DNA of 64,000 nucleotides from Prevotellaceae bacterium (GTDB lineage Bacteria > Bacteroidota > Bacteroidia > Bacteroidales > Bacteroidaceae), in contig JAQXTH010000040.1 in assembly GCA_029219385.1 (NCBI GenBank), positions 93,559-157,558 on the forward strand. The letters are read 5' to 3'. The position numbers were made by a program, and so were the translations under genes. Below, piece by piece: positions 26,680-33,815 of this stretch. The notes under the pieces are model-generated. The model saw only the letters and a list, made by a program, of their open reading frames with translations. It did not search any database and was not told where the DNA came from. Each line of letters opens with the position of its first letter. Position 1 is the stretch's first letter.

Positions 26680-28062
26680 ATGACAGAAAAAAGAGCACGT
26701 TTTGGCAGCCGATTTGGAATAATAATGGCAGCGGCCGGTTCTGCCGTTGGTTTAGGTAACATCTGGCGTTTCCCTGTTGAAACAGGAAACAATGGTGGCG
26801 CGGCATTTATATTGATATATCTGATTTCAGTGGTTATATTAGGCATTCCTCTTATGGCTGCAGAATTTTTTGTTGGTCGCCATGCACGCTCAAATACGGC
26901 AACTGCCTATCGCACTCTGTCAAAAAGCCCATTTTGGGGAAACCTTGGTTTTTTTGGAGTAATCGGTGCGACACTTATTATGAGTTACTATATTGTTGTA
27001 GCCGGTTGGGTTTTAAAATATATGGTTTTGTCGGCAGAAGGACTGCTCACCACTGTTGGAAAAGGGCAAGAAACCACAACTGTATTTGAGGGTATATTCA
27101 ATCGGTTTTCAACCGACCCTGTCAATCCGATAATATACATGGTTTTATTTATCATTATATGCCACATTTCCATTGTCATGGGCGTGCAAAAAGGAATTGA
27201 GAAATTTTCCAAAATTTTCATGCCCGTACTATTTGCAATATTGATTGTCTTGACGATATTCTCACTCTTTGCACCGGGAGCAGCAGAGGGATTGTCGTTT
27301 TTATTCCATCCGGATTTTAGCAAACTGAATTCCAAATCCATACTTTGTGCAGTAGGCCAATCATTCTATTCCCTCTCTTTATGTATGGGTTGCTTATGCA
27401 CATACGCGTCGTATTTTGGAAAGGACGTAAACATGGTTAAATCTGCCATAAGTATCAGTATTATAGATTCTTTTGTTGCGATAATGGCCGGAATGATAAT
27501 CTTTCCCGCTGTCTTTTCTGCCAATATAGACCCACAAGCGGGCCCCTCTTTGGTCTTCATCGCATTACCATCCGCTTTTCTACAGGCATTTGGTGAATGG
27601 CCTATAATATGCTACATGGTTGGTGTACTATTTTATGCCCTTCTGGTACTTGCAACACTTACATCGGCAATCTCTCTCCACGAAGTTCCCACGGCATATA
27701 TTTCCGAATCTTGGCACATCAAACGCTCATACGCAGCAACTATCGTGACAGTTGTTTGTATTATATTCGGCATCTTCTGTTCACTGAGCATGGGTATAAT
27801 GGGCGAAATAAAATTATTTGACAAAACAATTTTCGACCTTTTCGATTATACCACAACAACACTTATGCTGCCACTTAGCGGAATCTTAATTACAATCTTT
27901 ATTGGTTGGAAAGTTAAACGAAGTCTATTTGTTGACGAACTTACCAATCATGGCACTATAAAAAGTTCCATAGTCACATTCATTTTGTTTGTGCTGAGAT
28001 ATATTGCCCCTTTTGCACTTGTCATAACATTTTTGAACGGATTGGGATTGCTTGACTTCTAA
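26680..28062 (+). CDS. Sodium-dependent transporter, SNF/NSS family
   Basis: This 460-residue LeuT-fold symporter moves an amino acid or related amine with sodium. TM1 carries the unwound sodium-site stretch GSAVGLGNIWRFPVETGNN, and TM6 has the QSFYSLSLCMGC stretch. There are about 11-12 hydrophobic segments. The single-chain length is on the short side of the family, and the N terminus is short and basic (MTEKRARFGSRFG). Substrate is not predictable. It sits between an RNA methyltransferase and a flippase gene in the same run. Confidence 0.93.
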   Translation: MTEKRARFGSRFGIIMAAAGSAVGLGNIWRFPVETGNNGGAAFILIYLISVVILGIPLMAAEFFVGRHARSNTATAYRTLSKSPFWGNLGFFGVIGATLIMSYYIVVAGWVLKYMVLSAEGLLTTVGKGQETTTVFEGIFNRFSTDPVNPIIYMVLFIIICHISIVMGVQKGIEKFSKIFMPVLFAILIVLTIFSLFAPGAAEGLSFLFHPDFSKLNSKSILCAVGQSFYSLSLCMGCLCTYASYFGKDVNMVKSAISISIIDSFVAIMAGMIIFPAVFSANIDPQAGPSLVFIALPSAFLQAFGEWPIICYMVGVLFYALLVLATLTSAISLHEVPTAYISESWHIKRSYAATIVTVVCIIFGIFCSLSMGIMGEIKLFDKTIFDLFDYTTTTLMLPLSGILITIFIGWKVKRSLFVDELTNHGTIKSSIVTFILFVLRYIAPFALVITFLNGLGLLDF

Positions 28063-28091
28063 ACGCCCACGCCTTTTAAAAGAATATTGAC

Positions 28092-29549
28092 ATGAGCCGT
28101 AACTCTTCATATCGCCACATACTGAAATACACCGGACTTTTTGGAAGTTTGCAGGTTGTAAACGTGCTAACTTCTGTTTTGCGCAACAAAGCAGCAGCCG
28201 TCCTCATTGAAAAATACGGCCAGGGAATATCCGAACTTTTTAACTCAACCATCAATCTTGTCAACACTGCCACCACGCTCGTAATACCTATTTCTATAAT
28301 TAGACGACTATCAATTTTATATGAAAAATATGGTTGCCATTCAACCACACTTCATCATGAAATCAAAGCCATTAGGTCATGGAATTTGTTATGTGGAATA
28401 GTTGCTATGATAATAGTGATAATCACTGCTCCGCTAATCAGCCAACTCACATTTGACAGCCCAAACTTTACGCGTAGTTATATATTTTTATCTCCGATGC
28501 TTGTCATGCTAAGCATCAACACAACAGAAGTTGCCATTTTAAAAGCCACGCGCAGACTAAAGCAACTTGTTAAGGCCTCATTGATCGGTTCAATATCCAC
28601 TCTTATAATATGCGTTATATGCTACTATTTTTGGAAGTTAAGGGGCATTGTTATTTCGTTTGACTTAAGTCTCTTTGTTATGATGTTATTAAATCTAAGG
28701 CAGACAATATCCCAATATCCATATAAACTATCTCTCTTCAACACAAGAGTTCTAAAAAAAGTCACACCCCTGATAAAACTAAGCCTTTCCATAATACTTG
28801 CAGCCATCGCAGCCTCTCTTGCCGAATACATCATAAAAGCAAACATTTCCCACTCGGGCAGTATTGAGAATGTGGGATTATATAGTGCAGGATTTGCACT
28901 CACCGTGACATATACACGCTTCATTTTCACGGCCATGGATGCCGACTATTATCCACGATTATCTGCATGTTGCACAAATCTCAATTTTGCCAACGTGGCA
29001 ATCAATCGCCAAATAACAGTATGCACAAACCTCATCACACCTTTTCTTATTACTTTTACACTCTTTCTTCCATATATAATACCGTTAATTTACACATCAA
29101 AATATCTTGAAATTCAACCCATGATTGTATATGCCACCTTTTTCGTGTTTGGCAAAGCGTTGGTCACACCGGTTGCATATCTTGCATTGGCACATGGAGA
29201 TACAAAAACATATCTTATGATAGAGGTATATGCTGCACTACTCCTGTCCGTATGCGTGACAATCGGATACAATATGTATGGCCTTGCCGGTTGTGGCATC
29301 GGACTTACCGCAAGCAATTTTATTGAGTCTGCAACAATACTCATACTATATCACAAACTATACAAGATAAGATTTTCCTTAACAACCATTACTGCCGCAA
29401 TTTGTCAATTTGTTTTGTTGTCTACGGCAATCTATATCATAAACACAACCAACGGAAACATGAAATACGTCATTGCGGCAACAAACGTGGCTCTCTCAAT
29501 ATGTTTATCTTACTTCATCTTCCGAAAAAACGACAATAATAAATCATGA
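28092..29549 (+). CDS. Oligosaccharide flippase/MATE-like membrane protein
   Basis: This 485-residue integral membrane protein has about 12-14 hydrophobic segments. Its N terminus (HILKYTGLFGSLQVVNVLTS) and the later GPxx-free loops resemble Wzx-type flippases, which move lipid-linked sugars across the inner membrane. The lack of neighbouring glycosyltransferases is unusual for a true O-antigen flippase. The last codons overlap the ruvC start by 4 bases, so translation is coupled. Fold assignment is good; substrate is unknown. Confidence 0.8.
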   Translation: MSRNSSYRHILKYTGLFGSLQVVNVLTSVLRNKAAAVLIEKYGQGISELFNSTINLVNTATTLVIPISIIRRLSILYEKYGCHSTTLHHEIKAIRSWNLLCGIVAMIIVIITAPLISQLTFDSPNFTRSYIFLSPMLVMLSINTTEVAILKATRRLKQLVKASLIGSISTLIICVICYYFWKLRGIVISFDLSLFVMMLLNLRQTISQYPYKLSLFNTRVLKKVTPLIKLSLSIILAAIAASLAEYIIKANISHSGSIENVGLYSAGFALTVTYTRFIFTAMDADYYPRLSACCTNLNFANVAINRQITVCTNLITPFLITFTLFLPYIIPLIYTSKYLEIQPMIVYATFFVFGKALVTPVAYLALAHGDTKTYLMIEVYAALLLSVCVTIGYNMYGLAGCGIGLTASNFIESATILILYHKLYKIRFSLTTITAAICQFVLLSTAIYIINTTNGNMKYVIAATNVALSICLSYFIFRKNDNNKS

Positions 29550-30145
29550 GCAATAATCCAATCCCCCAAACCCCACCAAATCTTGTTATATTAGGAATAG
29601 ACCCGGGCACACGAATATTAGGCTACAGCATCATCAACGTGTTTGACAAAACCCCCACAATAGGAGCAATGGGAGTGGTTGATTTACACAAATGTCAGGA
29701 CACATACCTAAAACTCGGAAGAATCTATCAAAACATCTGCAGACTTATCGATACATTCAAACCCGACGAACTCGCAATCGAAAGTCCCTTTTATGGCAAA
29801 AACATTCAAACAACACTAAAACTCGGACGCGCACAAGGAGTAGCAATGGCCGCTGCCATCTCACGCGACATGGCTGTCCACGAATATCCCCCCACAAAAA
29901 TAAAACTCGCCGTCACCTCCAACGGAATGGCGAGCAAACAACAAGTAGCAGGAATGCTACAGAAAATATTCAAAATAAACCCCGACAATATGCTACCATA
30001 TTTTGATGCGACCGACGCACTTGCAGTTGCCTATTGCCACTATACGCAACGCAAAACCATTGTTTCTGCAAAAGAATATTCAACCTGGAATGCTTTTGTC
30101 AAAAACAACACATCAAGAATCATACCCACCCGCAAAAAGAAATGA
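29546..30145 (+). CDS. ruvC: RuvC Holliday-junction endonuclease
   Basis: RuvC resolves Holliday junctions with RuvAB. The RNase H-like active site is visible: first aspartate in LGIDPGTRILGYS (about residue 18), glutamate in ELAIESPFYGKN (about 81), and the final acids in PYFDATDALAVAYCH (about 153-156). The length of 199 is normal, with a basic tail. It overlaps the flippase stop upstream and the ABC ATPase start downstream by 4 bases each (ATGA). Confidence 0.97.
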   Translation: MSNNPIPQTPPNLVILGIDPGTRILGYSIINVFDKTPTIGAMGVVDLHKCQDTYLKLGRIYQNICRLIDTFKPDELAIESPFYGKNIQTTLKLGRAQGVAMAAAISRDMAVHEYPPTKIKLAVTSNGMASKQQVAGMLQKIFKINPDNMLPYFDATDALAVAYCHYTQRKTIVSAKEYSTWNAFVKNNTSRIIPTRKKK

Positions 30146-31575
30146 CACACAAAAAAATAATACAACTATCAGATATTGTCGTTGGAAACAACACCCCGCT
30201 GACAACCCCCATAAACCTAAGCCTCTTTGAAGGAGAACAATGGATAATCTATGGGGCCAACGGTAGCGGAAAAACATCACTTGCCAAAATCATCAGTTCA
30301 ACACAACGTCCTGCAGCCGGAAGTATTTATTACAACTTTGGCGCAACAGAAACAAATTCGCCCTCTCAAAACATAGCCCGGATAACATTTATAGACAGAC
30401 ACGCGGCCACAACCACCGATTTGCCCTACCAAATGAGGTGGAACACCACATCGGCCGACCCCGTTTATTTTCCACTCGCAACAGATCTCTTGCCCGACCT
30501 CTCCACCCTGCCCCACGAATTTGTTGACAAACTATTCTCGGCAAATGAACTCGAGAAAATAAAACAGAAAGCCATCATCAGCCTCAGTTCCGGCGAATAT
30601 AGGCGTTTCCAATTGCTCCGCATACTGAGTCGTCGTCCGACAATACTTATTGCCGACAATCCTTTTATCGGATTAGACCACGACGGTTGCCAACAAGTCT
30701 CTTCACTGATCACCATGGCGATGGAAACGCTCCACATCACAATTCTGATGATTACAAGCAGACTAAATATCCTTCCAAACGGTTTCACACACATTGTTAC
30801 GATAGAAAAAAATAATGTTACAAAAGAAAACCTTGACAAACACTCACTGCCTAAGCCTAAATCCACCTGCAATTTAAAAAATATCAAATCAACTCACTCC
30901 CCCACACAAAACCCAATTGTTGCAGAAGGACACAACATAACAATAAAATACAACACCCAAACACTACTCCAAAACTTTAATTTCACAATACGGCGCGGCC
31001 AACATTGGGCACTGACAGGACCCAACGGAAGTGGCAAAAGCACACTGCTAAGCCTGATTTGCGCAGACAACCCCCAATCCTACGCATGCAACATCTCTCT
31101 ATTCGGGAAAAAACGCGGCAGTGGCGAATCAATCTGGGAAATAAAAAAACACATTGGTTTTGTGTCGCCGGAAATGCACCGTCACACAAACACAAGACAA
31201 ACCGCCTCAGACATAATTGCTCGCGGAATACACGACTCGCAAGGTAAATATAAAAAACCAACACCCGAGGCAATAAAACAAGCCCTCACGCTACTCGAAA
31301 AATTCAATATCCACACCAAAAGCGAAATACCATTCGGCAGTCTGTCATCAGGCGAACAACGCATTGTGCTGCTTTGCCGTGCATTTATTAAAAATCCCGA
31401 ACTCCTGATTCTTGACGAGCCCTTTCATGCTCTCGATGACAACAACATATCAATAGCAAAAAAAATGATCTCCCAATATTGTGCCAATCAAAACAACACA
31501 CTGATCATGGTGAGCCACAACGCAGAAGAATTCCCACCCGAAACAGACCATATAATGACGCTATCTAAAAATTAA
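30142..31575 (+). CDS. Tandem ABC ATPase, ModF/PhrA-like, no membrane domain
   Basis: This 477-residue protein has two ABC domains in one chain. Domain 1 has Walker A YGANGSGKTS, signature SLSSGEYRRFQL and Walker B TILIADNPFIGLD. Domain 2 has Walker A TGPNGSGKST, signature SLSSGEQRIVLL and Walker B LLILDEPFHALD. Domain 1 has Asn where the catalytic Glu of Walker B normally stands, so only one site may hydrolyse ATP efficiently. The frame is open from 30034, but the ATG at 30142 overlaps the ruvC stop and gives the natural N terminus MTHKKIIQLSDIVV. No permease is adjacent. E. coli ModF has the same layout and an unclear role. Confidence 0.9.
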   Translation: MTHKKIIQLSDIVVGNNTPLTTPINLSLFEGEQWIIYGANGSGKTSLAKIISSTQRPAAGSIYYNFGATETNSPSQNIARITFIDRHAATTTDLPYQMRWNTTSADPVYFPLATDLLPDLSTLPHEFVDKLFSANELEKIKQKAIISLSSGEYRRFQLLRILSRRPTILIADNPFIGLDHDGCQQVSSLITMAMETLHITILMITSRLNILPNGFTHIVTIEKNNVTKENLDKHSLPKPKSTCNLKNIKSTHSPTQNPIVAEGHNITIKYNTQTLLQNFNFTIRRGQHWALTGPNGSGKSTLLSLICADNPQSYACNISLFGKKRGSGESIWEIKKHIGFVSPEMHRHTNTRQTASDIIARGIHDSQGKYKKPTPEAIKQALTLLEKFNIHTKSEIPFGSLSSGEQRIVLLCRAFIKNPELLILDEPFHALDDNNISIAKKMISQYCANQNNTLIMVSHNAEEFPPETDHIMTLSKN

Positions 31576-31584
31576 AAATCACTA

Positions 31585-32229
31585 ATGAAAACAATAATTT
31601 TCGACCTCGATGGCACACTGCTCGACACACTCACAGACCTTGCAGCCTCTACAAACCATGCTCTTAAACAACACAACTACCCCTGCCACACAATAGAGGA
31701 AATACGACTGATGGTGGGCAACGGAGTGGCAAAACTAATAGAACGAGCCCTGCCACCACATCACACAGCCGAACAATTTGAAAAATGCTTTGCCACATTC
31801 AAGCAACACTATTCTGCCCACTGTCTCGACAACACAAAACCCTACCCACAAATCACTCAACTGCTGAAAACACTCTACCAACACGGCATTGCCACTGCAA
31901 TCGTAACCAACAAACTGCAATCGGCAGCCAATTGCCTCACAGAACAATTCTTCAAGCCATACATCTCGGTCACACTGGGCGACTGCCCTCAATATAAGCG
32001 CAAACCGGCCCCCGATATGCTGCTCGAAGCAATGAAACAAACCCACGCCCTGCCCTCCGAAACAATCTATGTGGGCGACTCAGAAGTAGACATCCAAGCA
32101 GCCAAGGCCGCTCAAGTGGAGTGTTTGTCGGCACTATGGGGATTTAGAGACAAGGCCTTTCTTTTAAAACACGGAGCAAAAAACTTTGTTGAGACACCAC
32201 TTCAAATCATTAACTACATAAATATATAA
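31585..32229 (+). CDS. HAD-family phosphatase, phosphoglycolate phosphatase-like
   Basis: This 214-residue HAD hydrolase has the nucleophile in IIFDLDGTLLDTL (residues 3-15). Motif II is AIVTNK, motif III lysine is in KRKPAPDMLLEAM, and motif IV is YVGDSEVDIQAA. The helical cap between residues 15 and 80 (RLMVGNGVAKLIERA) is the Gph/PGMB type. Removal of phosphate from 2-phosphoglycolate is the usual role for this subgroup, not proven here. It follows the ABC ATPase by 9 bases and ends the rng-ruvC run. Confidence 0.9.
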   Translation: MKTIIFDLDGTLLDTLTDLAASTNHALKQHNYPCHTIEEIRLMVGNGVAKLIERALPPHHTAEQFEKCFATFKQHYSAHCLDNTKPYPQITQLLKTLYQHGIATAIVTNKLQSAANCLTEQFFKPYISVTLGDCPQYKRKPAPDMLLEAMKQTHALPSETIYVGDSEVDIQAAKAAQVECLSALWGFRDKAFLLKHGAKNFVETPLQIINYINI

Positions 32230-32459
32230 ACAAACACAAATATCTCTTATTAAAGTTAAGCATCTCGCCACAAATTATTATCAAAACATCATTCTATTTA
32301 TCAAATCAAACATTTCCATACATACAAAATGAGACTTTTATCAGGCCCTTATCCATTGAAAATCAATCTACGATAAATCAGCAAGACAACACTCAAAGCG
32401 TCAGAAAAACTAATATAAAACAAATACGTTTTGACAAACAATTTTTGATAAGAAACTTG
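32230..32459. other. AT-rich intergenic stretch without recognised feature
   Basis: Between the HAD phosphatase stop and the candidate RNA promoter I see only AT-rich sequence and no open frame longer than about 15 codons worth supporting. Confidence 0.6.
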
Positions 32460-32467
32460 TAATTTTG
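32460..32467 (+). promoter_or_regulatory. Candidate -7 element of the intergenic RNA
   Basis: TAATTTTG matches the -7 consensus. No TTG lies at the 19-base spacing, so the promoter is only plausible. Confidence 0.35.
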
Positions 32468-32473
32468 TCATCG

Positions 32474-32665
32474 AGAAAAGTCTTATAAGTTACGCGAAAC
32501 ATTATTTGTTATTGTTACAAAGCAATGATTTTCGCAATCATGGCAGAAAGCCACCAATTCATTTCGTGACAAAACATTCTAAGCGTTTGTCATTGTGAAA
32601 GAGGAATGACCTTTCAACGAGACAGTCCAAAGCCAAACTACACCTGCATTTGGATTGTCTCTTTT
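32474..32665 (+). ncRNA. Candidate small RNA with multiple hairpins and a terminator
   Basis: The stretch holds a series of local hairpins with no coding frame: ATGATTTTCGCAATCAT (32525-32541), GGCAGAAAGCC, and GTCATT with AATGAC (32589-32610). An alternative pairing of TGACAAA with TTTGTCA competes with the last of these, so two folds are possible. A strong terminator closes it. It lies free between two plus-strand genes with a -7-like box upstream. Size would be about 190 bases. I cannot match it to a known family; it is shorter than RNase P RNA and lacks SRP or tmRNA signatures. It may also be just the trailer of the upstream operon. Confidence 0.4.
32619..32661 (+). terminator. Rho-independent terminator in the 627-base gap
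   Basis: The arms GAGACAGTCCAAA (32619-32631) and TTTGGATTGTCTC (32649-32661) pair over 13 positions with one G-T, and TTTTTATATA follows directly. It ends either the candidate RNA or the long operon upstream. Confidence 0.85.
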
Positions 32666-32703
32666 TATATACACAACACACCCACCTTAAAACACTACAG
32701 ATT

Positions 32704-32730
32704 ATTTGTCACAAAGTCACAAATGTGACA
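32704..32730. promoter_or_regulatory. Overlapping palindromes, possible operator
   Basis: The 27 bases contain ATTTGTCACAAAGTCACAAA and then TGTGACA, giving the inverted repeats GTCAC-AAAT-GTGAC (32716-32729) and ATTTGT-N9-ACAAAT. They lie about 130 bases ahead of the MBL gene and 95 before its -7-like TAACTTTG (32826-32833). A regulator site is possible but unproven. Confidence 0.3.
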
Positions 32731-32856
32731 GAAAAACATAACTATAAAAACATTGAACATACAAAAACATACATACAAGATCAACATTAAGGCACGCAAC
32801 ACAGGTTAAGAAATAAGGAAATGATTAACTTTGCACAATTTTAAAAGAAACTCCTC

Positions 32857-33630
32857 ATGATAAAATTTCAATCGTTTGGCAGCGGCAGCAGCGGCAACCT
32901 CTATCATATAGCGACCGACCAAGGTCAAATTTTCATCGATGCAGGCATTCCCATCAGAAAACTAAGAAAACTGTTCCGCGAACATGGCGTCTCGCCTGCA
33001 AAAATTGATGGTATTCTCGTAACTCACGACCATGCAGACCACGTGAGAAGCGTTGGTGCTCTTAACAAAAAAGAGGGGATAGATGTATATGCCACTCTCC
33101 TTGTGAGCGAGGGAATAAAAAGTAATCCCGCTATTTCACAAAAACCTCTCAGAGAAAAGACCCACGCCATAACAAAGGGAAACCCTTTTTATTTGGCCGG
33201 TATGAAAATAGTGGCGTTTGAGGTGCCTCACGACTCGCATGATAATGTGGGCTATCTATTGACGTATGGAGACACACGATTATGCATTGTGACCGACTGT
33301 GGCAAACCAACAGAAGAGATTGAGCATCACATTTCGCAAGCAAGTCATCTCGTTTTAGAATCAAATTACGACAAAGATATGCTCGAAAACGGCCCATATC
33401 CTCTTCGTTTGAAACGACGCATAACAAACGGCTACGGACATTTGTCTAACGACTTGGCAGCCGAAATTATTCATCGCCACTGCCACCACTTGAAAAAAGT
33501 GTGGCTTTGCCATATCAGCGACAACAACAACAGTCCGGAACTTGCTCTCGCTGCAACAAAAAAGATGTCGGGCAATCTCGCTATTGTCACCCTTGACAGA
33601 GAGAAACCCTCGGTGGCGGAGTTTTTGTGA
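32857..33630 (+). CDS. MBL-fold hydrolase, YycJ/WalJ-like
   Basis: This 257-residue metallo-beta-lactamase-fold protein has the metal box VTHDHADHV at about residues 55-63. Further ligands lie in EVPHDSHDNVGY and CIVTDCGKP, and the late histidine is in KVWLCHISDNNN. The opening FGSGSSGNLYHI is the signature of the YycJ group, proposed exonuclease-like enzymes in DNA replication or cell-wall control. No signal peptide is visible. It stands alone, with a gap of about 185 bases to lptD. Function is inferred from the group only. Confidence 0.9.
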   Translation: MIKFQSFGSGSSGNLYHIATDQGQIFIDAGIPIRKLRKLFREHGVSPAKIDGILVTHDHADHVRSVGALNKKEGIDVYATLLVSEGIKSNPAISQKPLREKTHAITKGNPFYLAGMKIVAFEVPHDSHDNVGYLLTYGDTRLCIVTDCGKPTEEIEHHISQASHLVLESNYDKDMLENGPYPLRLKRRITNGYGHLSNDLAAEIIHRHCHHLKKVWLCHISDNNNSPELALAATKKMSGNLAIVTLDREKPSVAEFL

Positions 33631-33815
33631 CAAAACACTAAACGCCCCACAATTATGCACAGGGGAATGTAACGCCAACTTGTCTTTTCTGACGATCAAA
33701 ATATTTTTGTTGCCACGCGACACGTTGAATTATTTATAATAAGGTAATTGGTTACACAAAAAATCACTAACTTCGCAGTCAATATAATTACCTATCATTC
33801 TCAGACTGATTTTTT

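Noticed and set aside
30034..30141. 36-codon upstream extension of the ABC ATPase
   Set aside because: It lies inside ruvC; the ATG at 30142 overlaps the ruvC stop in the usual ATGA form.
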